Both the position numbers and the translations under genes were made by a program. 64,000 nt of DNA from Oscheius tipulae (taxonomy: Eukaryota; Nematoda; Chromadorea; Rhabditida; Rhabditidae): positions 1,860,001 to 1,924,000 of the forward strand of contig JASJZH010000003.1 in NCBI GenBank assembly GCA_037178975.1, in the 5' to 3' direction. Below are positions 43,951 to 56,056 of this stretch, one piece after another (positions within the stretch are counted from its first letter, which is position 1; every line of letters begins with the position of its first letter). The notes under the pieces were generated by a model, which searched no databases, was not told where the DNA came from, and saw only the letters and a list, made by a program, of their open reading frames with translations.

Positions 43951-44525
43951 GCTCTTCTATCAGCTCATTCATTGGACGTGGTCCGTAGTAGAGAAGGACT
44001 TTCTCTACTTTTACTCTAATACTCGTTTATCTAGCTCCAAGGATGCTTTTACATATTTCTCGACAGGCCATCTTCTGATATCAAAGTTTTTCAATGTGGT
44101 TTCTAAAGCCCCGAATACACTGGTTATTCCTACCATCACCACATATTATCCATTTGCTGAAACACAAAAATAAAAAAATCCATCAAATATAATTATTTCT
44201 CCCGCAAATAAAGAATTGAATATTGGCCTTGCTGTACTAACGTCAAAATAAAAAAATGATGTTTTTTGGTCTCCTGTGGATCGTTCCATTTGGAATATGA
44301 TTGTTCGCCGCAACCCCCCTTTGGCAGGCTCTCTGAACGAAAAGCTGAAGAGTGGGTGGTGGAAAATAGTTGAAGGTTCAAAAGTCCTCCAAGGTTAGAA
44401 AAGAAGCTGGAGAGTTTCTTTGTCTCTCCGTCTCTTGTCTTCTCTGCCTCTGTCTGCGTTTCCAATGTTTCAAATTGCATTTTGTATCAGACACCCCGAA
44501 GCGAAAGTTTTCTTTATTTTAGTCT

Positions 44526-47500
44526 CTATGGGTTGTATTCGATGGAAAGCTTCTTCTTCTTGTGCACCACTCCATCATCTTGAAACCATTCATGACAAAA
44601 CTCTTTGGCATCGTCCTTCGACACTTTTGTCCACTCAATGACAATACAATCATCATTACCCCTCTGTCCGTACACAAAGGGGCCGCAGCTGACAGCCACC
44701 ACTGCAGCTTCATTCGGGCCGAGACATCCACAGGAGGGGTCTGCGGACAGTTGCTTCATGTTAGAGGATTTGATGGCCCATCCGATGTGATTGACAGTGA
44801 TGTTGGTAATCTTGAGGGAGTAGGTCAGCCTGTCGTCGAAGGGAGCGTTAAAAATGAACCTGCTAGCGGGCTGAGTGGTGATGTCTCCAGTAGGATCCGA
44901 CTGCGTCGGTAAAGGGTTCAACTGTCCTTCAAAGAAGGTGTAAACTTCCGCCATAGTTGGACGCGAGTCCGGGTCGTGTGCCATCATTCTGAAGACACAA
45001 ATTGTGAAAGTACAGTGTTACTAACTTTTGCACATAATCCCATATTGTAGGAGACACGGTCACTTTCATTGTCAGCATTTGATCGAGCGGTTCTTTTGGA
45101 TTGCAGCGAAAAATCATGTTCCATATTGAGCGACCAAGACCGAAAACGTCGAGTTTTGAAGTAGCAGTATTCAAAGCGATTTCAGGAGCACGGTATCCAG
45201 GGGTTCCGCTGTCTGAGGTATTTTCACAATGAAGAACATCTGAGATAATAGTCCCCATTTTTACGATACCGAGATCGCTGATCTTCAAAAGTTGATGATA
45301 TTCATCAAGTAACATACTAAAGCTTTTAAGGAAGAAGTATATAGACTCACTTGTGAGGTTTCACATCACGATGAATCGTTTTGCTGGCATGAATAAACTC
45401 CAGCCCGCAAGCTGCTTGACGACTCCAACGAACTATTGAAGATTCGGTGTAGTACACCTCAGCGTTTTTAATCACTGAAGACTTGGCAGTAATAATGATT
45501 AAATGTTTCAGGTTACCTGAGTCCAAGGAGCCTCCTTTGCAATATTCCATCAACAGACCTTGAATTCTGTGTCTGTTGACCACGTATCCGTAGAGAGAAA
45601 CAATGTGTGGATTGCATTGCGTCTATTCTAATACGATGGATAGGGAAAGTTAAAAATTTCACCGTCAAGAATGTACGAATTTCATTCCTCATTTGCAGAA
45701 ATGCTTCGTGCAGACCGTGAGAAGTAGCCAACACCCCAACAAAGAACTTGGCGGCTACTGGTACTGGTAACCCAGGTGCAGTCACAAGCTCCACGTCGGC
45801 TTGACCGCCACTAGAAAGTTCTCTGACTTTGGTAAGAGAAGATCTTTTATAGCTTTTGAAGCGAACTTGCTGAAGTAGGAACTGTGAAACATGTATAAAA
45901 AAATACATACACTAGCGCCTGCTAAGACATTTCCCCAGTCGTTGCTGCAAATGCCCTTTAGCTGATCCAGCGGAGCACTTTTTGTCGATGTCGTCAGTTT
46001 TTTGTAGAGAAACTACAGTATCAAATTGAACCAGCTGTCACCAATAGTTACCTCGTGAAAGTACATCTCGGGGGTGATTCTTTGTCGAGTCAGAAGTTTT
46101 TTCAGCTTCGGAAAGGACTCGAGACCATCCACCAGTCGATTTATACACTGCTGCTGCTCTTCTCTCTGCTCAGTTTGGGTATGGAACTGTTTAAAATCAT
46201 AGGCGGGTGACGTAACTTACCAGAAAAACTTTTACAAATGACTGAAAGAATACATATGGGTAAACTTCAGTCCAATTTCTGATGTTTACATGATTCACTT
46301 GTTCATACAAATACTTCAGAAAAGCTCGTTCTGCATGTTGACGTTGTCGAAGTTTTTTCTCCAAACGTTTGACTTGTTTCTTGCTCAAGTGGTTTTTCAG
46401 GACCTATAATCATGCAAAAATGACTTAATTTTAAGAATACTTTTAAACGTTACATGGAAGTAGATAAGCAGTGATCCAAAGTCCAGAGTACTGTTCGTAT
46501 CCTCTAGAAACATTCCACAAGCTTTCTGAAAGGACATTTTGAACGAAACAAAATCTGGAACTCACCTCACGCTCAGCAGGGAAACCCCTTCTGACATCCT
46601 CGAGAAACATTAAGTGATCGGCTAGCGCGTATAGTCTCTCTCCTTGTAAAAATTTGGTCTAATACGTCAGTTTCTAAGTAAAGGTTTTCTTCATACCTCC
46701 AAGTTTTGGTTGAATAGTTTTTCGTAAAATGTTCTTGGGTCAATCTTTGTGAGCTTGCGAAACAAACGAGAGATTTCGTTTTCCTTGAGCTCGCTTATGT
46801 TCAATTTTATATATGGCAAGTAATTACTAGATGTGTCATCTTCAACCAAATGCTGATATTATCTACAAATACTTACATTCTCTGCTGTAGTTATTCGCTG
46901 TTGCATTTTTGTATCTTTCCATCGTCAATGCCGACATGTATAAGTCAAGACCTTGACTAGAGTAGCCACTGATGTCACGGGCCGTGTTCAACTGCTCCAA
47001 CACATTGTCTCTCTCAATAGTAACACTTTGGGGGATTAGGTTCTGCAAAGCTTTAACCAAGAAGAGCTGGTACTAACTGGAAATGAATTCTGCACAACAA
47101 GTGGCAACGCAGGTACCAATCTAAGAAGATTAAGGATAATTAGTTCGTATGTTTTGGCAATAGAATTATGTTTCTTAAAATTGATTAAATGCGTCGTAGA
47201 CATTTTTTACCAGAAAAATGCTTAATGTTTCAAATACAAGGAAGTAATCTCTTGGCCCACGCAAGTCAAAGTGCAGATATTCGCGGATTTCCAGAATTCG
47301 AAAAGGACCTTCAGATGTGAGAAAACTTTTGAACATTGTCTCTAGGCGTAATTTTGTCAGAAACCGACGTTCGTTTTCTTTCTAGATACTGACTATGACA
47401 ATGGAAATCAAAAACCAACAATAAGCTTATCAAGCATCGTCGTTTCGTGTTTCCATGAGCTGGGAAACGTTGCTTTCGGAGTGGCTAGGTCATTTTCAAT

Positions 47501-48472
47501 TACTCCTGAAAATACAAACCCAAGATAAAATCCTGGGTAAATGCCGTAGACAGTGTACAACGCAGAAATCCAACCCTTTAATACAAATGTGCTTACTCAA
47601 ACTTCCCTCTCACCTTGAAAAATTGTAGATACTCGTTTCCCAATTCCTCGGTCTTCAGCATATGGTCTCTCATTACATTTTGGCTTATGTAGTGCAGCAA
47701 AGCATGTAACCTTTGCAGCTGCTCGTGGTTTTCACATGTCGATGTAGCCTCAGCAAAAATTTTTGGTAAATCGAAACAAACTTACCATATATTGCACAAA
47801 TGCCACTACTTGTCTATAGTAGTCATTATGATAAGTGGCTCTCAAGACGTTAGATACAATGATCCATCTAGCAATACCCATTGCCTGTAATGAGCAGTGA
47901 CTGGAATGGGCGATCACTCAGGAAAAACATTTTTAAACAGCTTTCGCTACAAAAGTCTTCAAAAGTCGCGCAGTTTTTAGATTTACACCGGTCTCAGATA
48001 TTGTTTATAGCAATGTTGACCATACCGTCATACTAGTTTTTTGACAAGTAGAAACCTTGTTCCATATAATCCCAAATGCTTCTGGAGTAACCTGAAAAAC
48101 CAAGTGGTTGAGTTAAGCCTAAGCCGAAGACTAGGACCAATTGCAGATCATCAAGTTTTTTGAAGCAGTACTGAGGGTTGTACGATAGTTCCACCGCTCC
48201 TCTTTTGTCGAAGAAAGCGCAACTACCATTCAATTTCTTCCGGGTGTTGAGAATACCGATCAAGCTGCTCTTCTCCAAATATCGGAACAAACAGGTCAAC
48301 ACACGGCCTATATGGATCGTCCATTAATCTCGCATAGTCTGTTTTATTCACTGCCAGACACAGCTAAATGTAAAAGATTAGGAAGATCCGATTAACTTAC
48401 AGTGTGTGGATGCTGTTGCAAAAGCTCTTCAGGTTGATCTGGGAGGCGATTAGTGCTGTACGAAAAGCGCAT
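44526..48472 (-). CDS. Protein kinase with C-terminal major sperm protein (MSP) domain
   Basis: Predicted 971 residues. Exons: 48472-48401, 48363-48227, 48091-48034, 47884-47786, 47748-47614, 47575-47420, 47381-47211, 47042-46873, 46826-46697, 46658-46566, 46525-46454, 46403-46221, 46186-46052, 46012-45911, 45881-45663, 45622-45517, 45474-45351, 45316-45026, 44988-44526; all phases close. Residues 1-570 are helical and unrecognised. The kinase (about 588-845) has a glycine loop (LSSGGQADVELV), AAK lysine, IHRDVKPHN catalytic loop, SDLG in place of DFG, GTPGYRAPE and an SRPTM tail. The MSP domain (about 855-971) has FIFNAPF, LKITNITVNHIGWAIK, DPSCGCLGPNE, and the typical end EWFQ.DG...KLSIEYNP. 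MSP domains bind VAP-type partners or polymerise in sperm; a sperm role is inference. Exons from 46403 to the stop are firm; the 5' third is less so. The 5' end lies in an inverted duplication, and an open frame upstream of the chosen ATG may belong to the protein. Confidence 0.8.
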
Positions 48473-48509
48473 CCCGTGAGAATACACCCAGAGAGCGTTG
48501 CTGCCGCCG

Positions 48510-49250
48510 TTAGCACTGTGGCTAGTGGAGATAAGGATGAAATCATTCTGCTTTTTACGAGGTAATTGCTTTTACCTTTTCTATTACCTCGTAAAAGCCA
48601 TTTCTTCTCTAGAACAAGCGATTCGGAAAAAGCTGCAGTCTCGAAGAGGGAGTGCGTACAGATGAAAGGGTAAAAAGTAAGGCTTCCTCTATTACGATAC
48701 CAGAAAGTTTAAAATTAACTGTAAAACCAGCTGAGAACGATACACCATTAGAAGAACCGCTAAGTCTGGACCTAAATATCCGCCTTACTATTTACCCTTT
48801 CATCTATGCGCACTCCCTCTTCGAGACTGCAGCTTTTTCCTAATTGCTTATTCTAGAGTAAAAATGGCTAGTAATTACCTCGTAAAGCAGAATGACTTCA
48901 TCCTTATTTCCACTAGCCACAGTGCTAATGTCGCTCCCGACCTTTTCGACCAGATTCCCCGCCTCCAAGAGGAGGACCCTTTGACTCGTGTGTTCGCGTG
49001 TTCGTATGTAAGTGTGTGGCTTCCTCGCTGTAATTATTTACCACCTCCTATATCTCTCTATAGCCAACCAATAAACTAGTATTCGAACCATTAGTGAACG
49101 GTAATATATATCGTAGGATAAACGCATACAGACTCTCAATTCACAATAGACTATCTTCTTATAATAGCCGTCTGCCCTATGAACAGCTAACGACGGCAGC
49201 AACGCTCTCTGGTCGTATCCTCACAGGACAAGGACATGGTTTCGTAATCT
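48510..49250. repeat. Inverted duplication of the kinase-MSP 5' exon
   Basis: Left arm (about 48470-48680, reading minus) and right arm (about 48790-48935 and 49186-49245, reading plus) are similar and head to head. Shared stretches: TCGAGACTGCAGCTTTTTCC, then CAGAATGA.TTCATCCTTAT and CCACTAGCCACAGTGCTAA, then GGCAGCAACGCTCTCTGG. The right arm is interrupted by about 250 bases. The left arm also has a local palindrome made from TTTACGAGGTAAT and ATTACCTCGTAAA. Confidence 0.85.
48864..49079 (+). pseudogene. Inverted copy of the kinase-MSP first exon, truncated
   Basis: From an ATG this arm encodes MASNYLVKQNDFILISTSHSAN before diverging. The equivalent minus arm contains the same peptide from QNDF onward but has two extra bases in the A-run before CAGAATG and a ~30-base insert after ATGGC, so the ancestral start is intact only here. 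The downstream body of the gene is absent on this side. Confidence 0.6.
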
Positions 49251-49990
49251 TCTGTTTCATTTTTAACAAGGACGACTGGAAATAGAGTAGCAAATGCAAA
49301 AAAAGGGAGAGAGACAGACTCTTACAGCCTGGATGAAAAAGTGATTCAACATCATCACAAACATTGAAGTTGGACTGTTTGATCTTGCCTCGAAGAAGAT
49401 TCTCTATTCTCAACATATCACTAGCTACTTTGCGATACATCTGATACGATTTGGAGTGAAAATCAGTGAAGCTTGTTGTGCAAATCTCGTTTGGCCACTT
49501 TTTTTAGTTTGCTACCTAATGTTTGTAGTGTCGTAGTCTTCTGCTTAATAATGATCCCGAAGATTATATCCTTGTTTGTCAATCACAATGTCCAGAAATA
49601 AAGTACTGCCCCTGACTTATTAGAACTTTCAGCTTTACAACTATGCTTGAACATGGGCAGTGTTCATACACCCTACAAAAACAGGAAACACTCGCTCACT
49701 AGCTTCTCATTAGGTGTCTTCCGTTGCTCGCTCGATCTCCGCATCCTGTCCTTTCTTTAGAATATCCTTCTCCTTCCTCATTTTCATATGAGCTCTCTTC
49801 TTGCTCTCAAGAACAGTTTTGATCTTCTCGCCATCGTCGATCAACTGCTCTAAGACAGTAGTGCACAATTTGCTGGCCAGCTGGAGCAATAAATTGATTC
49901 AGAAGATAGTGACATACATCCAACGGCTCCTCGAAGTTCGATATAATGGCATCAATTTTCGTTTGTAGAAGAGTTACAGTTGAGTTGATA
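49250..49990. other. Mostly non-coding; two weak minus-strand exon candidates
   Basis: A minus ORF at 49322-49440 (starting MYRKVASDMLRIENLL) and another at about 49714-49983 (ending in a lysine-rich, coiled-coil-like KKRAHMKMRKEKD... stretch before TAA) look mildly coding, the second with a plausible 38-base intron. Neither has recognised homology, and the second runs antisense into ankyrin sequence at its 5' end. I do not call genes here. Confidence 0.3.
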
Positions 49991-50520
49991 AAGCTACCGT
50001 CGACAGTGAAGATGAAATTCTCCCCACCCCACTTCACCTTGCTGCCTTTCATGGACATCATCTGGTCGTGGAAATGCTCCTCAAAGGGGGAGCTCTGGTC
50101 TCTTCAAAGAATAGAGATGGGTGGACTCCTTTACATTGTGCTTCCCAAAATGGTCATATTGACCTGGTCAAGCTTCTTCTCCAGCGGATAAAAATGGGTT
50201 TACTCCTTTGCGTTTTGCTGTCCTGGGTGGACACGAACTAATGGTAAAGCTTCTATTGGACGAGAATGCTGATCAATACTTGTGATTACGACGGATGTAC
50301 TCCTCTTCATTACACTGCGGATGCTAACCACGCCGATGTTGTCAAAATCCTCGTCCAATATGGAGCCACTGTAGACGCCCGTTGTTTTTCCCTCTTACAA
50401 GCTGGCGCCATTCCCAAAAGTGCGAACAAGAACAATAAGACTCCTCTACAGGCTGCTCGAAAAATATGGTCAGAGCGAAGTAGAGACCATTCTAATGAAA
50501 TATGGAGATGACAAACATCC
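49990..50520 (+). pseudogene. Ankyrin-repeat gene fragment, frame-broken
   Basis: Successive ankyrin repeats are readable but in changing frames: TPLHLAAFHGHHLVVEMLLKGGA, GWTPLHCASQNGHIDLVKLLL, GFTPLRFAVLGGHELMVKLLL (ending at a stop), GCTPLHYTADANHADVVKILVQYGA, and a last NNKTPLQAARK followed by YGQSEVETILMKYG one frame away. No single gt..ag arrangement I tried repairs all breaks. Read as a pseudogene. A degenerate echo of its first repeat lies at 63893-64000. Confidence 0.75.
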
Positions 50521-51338
50521 AACAACAGTTGAGCTTCAAATAAAAATCATCTTTGTGTTTATCTTTATCAATGTGTTTAGCAAGTTTACAATAGTGTGCG
50601 TCGACTCCTCACTGTAACCTGAAAAGTTAAAAGACCAGACACCTGAATTCAGGTGGTGGAGATCTGTTCCGTTGGTACACAGCTGTCAGTCAGTTGCTAC
50701 CTATCGAGAAGCAATGATGGGTCCGATGGAGTCGGGCACATCAGTCGCGAGTACAATAGAATGTGGACGAGCTCCTTTTTGAAGAATCTGACGTCAGTCA
50801 AAAAGGTTATCAAAATTTTGTGCTGTTTATGTGCCCTCCAGTCATCAGAAGAAGGCTGCGCAAGTCACGGGATGCCAGGCCGGTATGTTCAGGCTAACCG
50901 GTCGATACTTGACAAGAATAGTGGATCCGAAGAAAACGGCTAGTAAACTTATTGGAATTCTAGTCCGATTGTATGGAATTCCGATCAGACCACCCATGAA
51001 AGCTGCCGATATATTAAAAAGCTGAAAACTCTCTTAATCAATCATCGCAGGCGGGACATTCTTGATCGCAGACACTTTTTAAAGCGAGTGTCCGGACTTT
51101 TTTTTCAACTATGTGTTCTGAGATGGGTCTTGTAGAGAAAAACGCGCTGATTACGGAGGTGTACCTCTTTTTTGTTTTATCATCGATGATCACCAACATA
51201 GAAGCCCGCAAAGATGCTACTCCAGGACAAAAGTTACCGTTTGTTTTTTTTTATTTCTAGACAACTACTCAGAATAGAAGTTGAATGCATTCCAATCAAT
51301 AAATAGTTCAATTTATTAAACGAAGCAAGTTATTAAAT
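50521..51338. other. Intergenic, possible membrane-protein exon remnant
   Basis: On the minus strand near 50850-51030 a stretch encoding FNISAAFMGGLIGIPYN, then ISLLAVFFGST, looks like the TM6-7 end of a serpentine receptor or another membrane protein, but no further exon can be attached. Otherwise nothing. Confidence 0.3.
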
Positions 51339-52539
51339 CTAGCGCAGCGTGTCTCTTCGTTTTTTGGCAACAACAATATTGAGCCCAGATACTTCCGGAG
51401 GTGTCTTCTTGTTTCGTTTGTCTGAAACTTTCAATTGTTTGTGGTAAATCCGTGACCCACAGATCCCAAGGATGAACTCTCGATAGGGTCTTGAAGCTAT
51501 GAGCAGAGTCACAGCTCCCAAGGGCGAACTGCACCCATTTATAAGCATTAGGAACACTGCTATATCGGCCCTGCGAGACACCCAAGTAGACATCAAGAAT
51601 AGGAAGGAAGGCGGAAAAACAAAAAATACTTCTGATGCGAGTATCTGAAAATTTGAAGGTGGTTTAATACGGACGAGTCGTAACTGACCTGTGCAATAAG
51701 AGATTTTAGCCAAGTCCTGCGCATCGTTTTTGTTTTTTCCGACATATTTTCGACATTATTAAGTATCCAAAATGAGATACAAGGGCAGACAATTGTGATC
51801 ATAGCAAGAAGAGTCATTGCAATTATGCACAAAATTATGCACAACACTTGCCACCAAGTGTTTGTTACATCTACTGCAAACGTCTTTTCCTCGTACAACA
51901 ATTCGGTAATATTGCCGAACCACTCAACTTGAAGTCGTTTAGCAGCAGCTTGATCTGTCATCAGAAGGGAAGGGACCCACATAACTAGAGAAAGAATAGG
52001 GAGAAAATGGTTTCCATATTTGATGAGAAAGCTCACGTAGCGGTAATATCCTCGTTGGAAGTTTTTCGAAAACAGTATTTCCATTCTAATTATGAATAAT
52101 ACAGCCACCGATGTTCCAATGGCTTAAAGTTTTTTTTTTTTCGATTGTGTGAAGTAAAACTTACCTGTCAAATTTGCCATACCTATAACCATTTGCCACA
52201 ACTCTGGAACACCAATGAAAGAGTAGTATCCTGTCGAATAAAATGCTCTATAAGGCATAATAAATACTGGAAGAATCAACACAAGGATGTTAACTGTATA
52301 GAGATGAAAGCTGAATCACTTAATTTCAGCCCTAGTATAACCCACTATATGGTATTCAGGATGAGCGTTATCTTGTAGTACTTTGTCATCTGCTTAGGCG
52401 ATTTGAAGATGACACAGTAGATTGCCAGAGTGACCACCATTACATCAAATGTGGTAATTATTTTTGAACAAATATGAAGAGCTGGTGGATCGGGATCAAT
52501 GTAGGGGTTGGGCTGCCACATAGTAAGATAGAAACTCAA
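51339..52539 (-). CDS. Serpentine chemoreceptor, Str superfamily
   Basis: Predicted 359-residue 7TM receptor. Exons: 52539-52346, 52310-52165, 52122-51689, 51644-51339, in phase. TM1 is followed by FKSPKQMTKYYKITLILN; TM2 begins YFHLYTVNILVLILPVFIMPYRA, a typical Str-type P..P...Y segment; KTMRRTWLKSLIAQ precedes TM6; TM7 ends TLLIASRPYREF, the PYR signature. It is similar in plan to the receptor at 39260 and unlike Rec1-Rec9. The long basic C-terminal tail (RNKKTPPEVSG) is unusual but plausible. Confidence 0.82.
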
Positions 52540-53265
52540 AGTGATAGCGCAAACAGGTGTTTTAGAAGTGCTCTGAAAAAACGCATGAATATCAAAGTTG
52601 ACATTTAAGTAATGCTTTCGGACTAATCAAGGCGCATAAAGACCGTTCTGTTTGTTCGATTGGGGTGCAAATATGTCATAATCTATCTATGAACATTGAG
52701 AGCAACCAATGCTCATCTGGAGCCTTAAGACTGGACTCCGTACCCGCGTCCGATTCCGTGGAACCGCCATCACCACGAAGATACCAGTACTTGTTTCAGT
52801 ATGACATCCCAGTGCTGTGATCGAAATCCTTCTGAGTCTCCAGGCAAACCCCTCTCAGTCTTTCAGCATTTATTCATCTGTCGTCTCCAAAAGCACAATT
52901 CGCAGTGGCCAGGACGCCTTTTACCCATAGTCTTGACCAATTTGACGACTTGCTCCGACTCCAGCGCTTTCAACATTTCTCCGGTAGCTCTCCCGCCGAA
53001 TCCGATCAGGCCAGCTTCTAGACAGGAACAAATTTTAAACATAAAGATTCTCATGGATTCCCGCACGAATATTTTTTAGCCATCTCTGAAAAGAATGGAA
53101 GAAATAAAAAAAAGTTCTTTGAAGTGTTTTGGTGAGGCAGTTGCTTAAATTTTTATTACAAAGCTACAAAGAAATACAAGATTGGAAAGGAAGAGAACAG
53201 CAACAGGAAAACAGTAGTAATATAAGAAATTGTACGGACAGAAAACTGACTAGGATAGGCCATGT
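52540..53265. other. Intergenic, no gene recognised
   Basis: A minus ORF at 52863-53066 (containing GLIGFGGRATGEMLKALES) has no recognised family or exon partner. Nothing else is seen. Confidence 0.35.
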
Positions 53266-56056
53266 TCAAGCAATGTATTCGTAGAGCTCAGTCTGCTCCT
53301 CGCTCCGCTTTATATGCTCCTTCTCGATAAGTTGCTCGATACATTGTTTGACCAGGTCGATCTTGGGCTTGAAGTGTAATGACACCTCTTGTAGAACCTA
53401 AAAAGCGTCATTGAACTCGATATTGCGAAAAAAAAATACCTCGGCCACCAGCAACTGATGCGAAAGAGTCTTCTTCGTTTTCATGATCCGGACAACACAG
53501 GCCAGGAGCATATACTTGCGATCATCGGTTACGTTTCCAGCGATTTCTTGACTTTCCAGTCTTGGATCAGCTCGCACACCGGCTTTCGAGAGGTCAATCT
53601 GAATTTACAGCTTGTTATGAGAAAATTTCGTTGTAAATTTTTCAATAGAAAACTAAAAAGAGCGAGAATGGTCTTTGTGAAAGATTTTATGCATTATTTG
53701 TAGATTTTCTGATGCAAAACTGGTAAATTGACCGAAAATGATTCACCTTGCGTTTGCGGTTGTTGTACTCCTGATTCAGACTTATTTCCTTTACATCGTC
53801 GTCCTTTCCTCCATTTTCTAGCACGTCACCAAGTAGGACTTTACTTTTGATGAGTGAGGCAATAGTTTGGGCAGTTGTCTTTTTGTCCATCAGTAGCCTG
53901 TCGCCAATTGACTTGGCGGTGTAGGTCAACGAGTCGTTATATAGCATGAGTACCGCCAGCTGAGCTGTTGTAGTCTATATTATTTTGCGCGAACAGGTAA
54001 GCTGGGCAAACTGACGATGAAAATCTTTTTGGACTTGTATCCATTGCAGACAAGCTCTCCTCGAGATTGTGAAAGCATCCAAGTCAATTTTCTCCCATTA
54101 TACTTTTTGTTGTAGAAGCGTGTGAACTCGTCAATACACTGGCCAAGGTTTCTCGGTAGTTGAAAGCTTGTTGACGACATAGTAGGCCACGATCCAGTGG
54201 TGGCAACAGTGACTCGGAAGACAGGAAGCTCGAAATCCTGATAAGACATGGCACGGTGGAAGTCAGCGGTGAGATCCTAAAAGTTGTTTGTTGCTTTGTA
54301 TTACGAGTTTAGCACCTTACTGATCTGGGCATCGTTCAGCATAGTGCACATGCGTCGTGTGTACTCGGAGCCACATAACGCGGTTAGTTTTCCGATAAAA
54401 CTGTTTTCAGTTTCTACGCTAGCCTCATCAATAAGGCGCTTGCTCAGAAGTCGAGTGTAAAATTTTAAAAATATGTCTTTGTCCTCGAGGTATTTGAACA
54501 GAAGCACCTAAAAGACCTTTCAATAAGACATCTATATAAATTAAACCCACAGCCTGGTCTAGCAGGGCATCAGATTCGTTATCGGTTCGGACCGACTTTT
54601 TCAAGAGCAGGTCGCAATACTTGGCCAGCATCTCAGAAGACTTGTTGGTTGGTAATGACAACGTTTCGTTGGTAGTGACAGCATTTTTATTGACATAGAT
54701 TTCAGCAGCCTTATCCAACGCTCCGATTGCTTCGTAGTGGTTGTTAAAGGCTTGTTTGACCAGATCTGACTGTTGTTGAACAACTTCGTGAAGCTTGGCC
54801 ACGTAGAGCATCGTATCTTGGCCGATAGTTTCTTTGGCGCGCTCAATAGCTTCGTGGCCTTCACGAGTAAAATCTTGCTCCAGGGCTTTTTGTATCTTCA
54901 CAAGCTCGTCATCATTCTCATTTAAGCTGTGAACTCGAGCCCAATCGTCGGATAATCCCTCATCAAAGAACTGTTTAGATTGAATCTGGTGCAAGACTCG
55001 AGGCAAGAAGAATAGCTGAAAACTCGTATCTCCTACAATTTTTTAAACAGACCTTTATCAAAACATTTTCCATGCTTTTACGAAGGTTTGGCTCAGTAAT
55101 AGGGAGAAGGTAACGGGCACAACGGACAGCTTCACCTGTAATCCACTTGTCGACAGTATTCAGGTATTCCGGAGGTAAAGCCTTGATCTTCCGAGTTTCT
55201 TCTCTATAGTGGTCAGCAGCTGTTTTCAAGAACTTGTTCTCGAAGCGTTCAACAAAGACGTCGTCGTGAATATTTAACTCAACTGGAATGCAATAAGCAA
55301 GGCTGTAAAGGGGTCGCACCGTATGATTGAAGAACGTCTTTTATGATATCACAATTGATATTGCTTCCAGTACGTTCTTGATGTATCAGGTCAAGGATAG
55401 CGTCTGTGACCCTGATCTCAGTGCCAGTATCTTGGAAAGCATCCTTCCAGATTACAAAGCAAAGCTGAGTTTTTATATTAATAAAAAGATTGTCCACTAA
55501 CCTGATGTATCAAGTAAACATTTTCATTTCCCTCATCCTGTATCTTTCCAATACAGTATCTGTTCACATAATTACAGATAGCATTGGCTATATTGGAATT
55601 GTAGCGAAAGCTCTTCCAGTTCTCTTCATAGATAGATAAAAGATCCAATCCATTTATATTTTCCCATTGCTGGTTGAAAAGTTGAAAAAAAGTTAAATTC
55701 TAAACCAACTTCAAAAATCCTAGAAACATTGTCCGTTATTAATTGTTTCAGTTTTCCATATATCTGTTGCAATCGTTCGATGTTTCTGTCATCTTCTTGA
55801 TGTCTTCTTAAATAGTTCCTTTGTCTTCCTGAACTGCCGGCCATTGAAGTATCACCAGTTGTGGTACAAATGTTGAAAGCATGGCTAAATCTACACAATC
55901 CAAAAACCTGACGGCCGAGAGATACCTGTAAAGCTTCATGTGACGTTGCGGGCTCAGACTTATGCCATCGAAAATATCCCTCAGACCAATTTGGAGATTA
56001 GCCCATTCTGTGCCACAATCGTGTATAACTTGAAGTGAGCGACCGGCGGGGACCAT
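53266..56056 (-). CDS. cul-1: Cullin, CUL1 class
   Basis: Predicted 761 residues, the normal cullin size, acting as scaffold of a RING E3 ubiquitin ligase (SCF type if truly CUL1). Exons: 56056-55926, 55884-55710, 55669-55502, 55464-55320, 55282-55053, 55015-54551, 54507-54316, 54276-54016, 53974-53747, 53598-53440, 53397-53266; all in phase. N-terminal helices (WANLQIGLRDIF, YRYSHAFN-like joint) for Skp1 binding; cullin repeats with NYVNRYCIGK; homology domain with RLLSKRLI, TTGSWPTM (the CUL1-style SGSWP), GRKLTWMLSQSRGELV and QLAVLMLYND for Rbx1; neddylation winged helix with VVRIMKTKKTLSH, the acceptor lysine in IMK, and the end LYEYIA. A decayed second cullin lies 1.5 kb upstream of its start. 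Confidence 0.93.

Noticed and set aside
47078-47120. An extra 43-base exon in the kinase-MSP gene
   Set aside because: It would join its neighbours out of phase. Direct splicing of 47211-47381 to 46873-47042 keeps the frame.
49807-50061. Minus-strand gene starting MMSMKGSKVKW
   Set aside because: Its 5' part is exactly antisense to clear ankyrin repeat codons (TPLHLAAFHGHH) on the + strand. Only the downstream lysine-rich part could be real, with no support.
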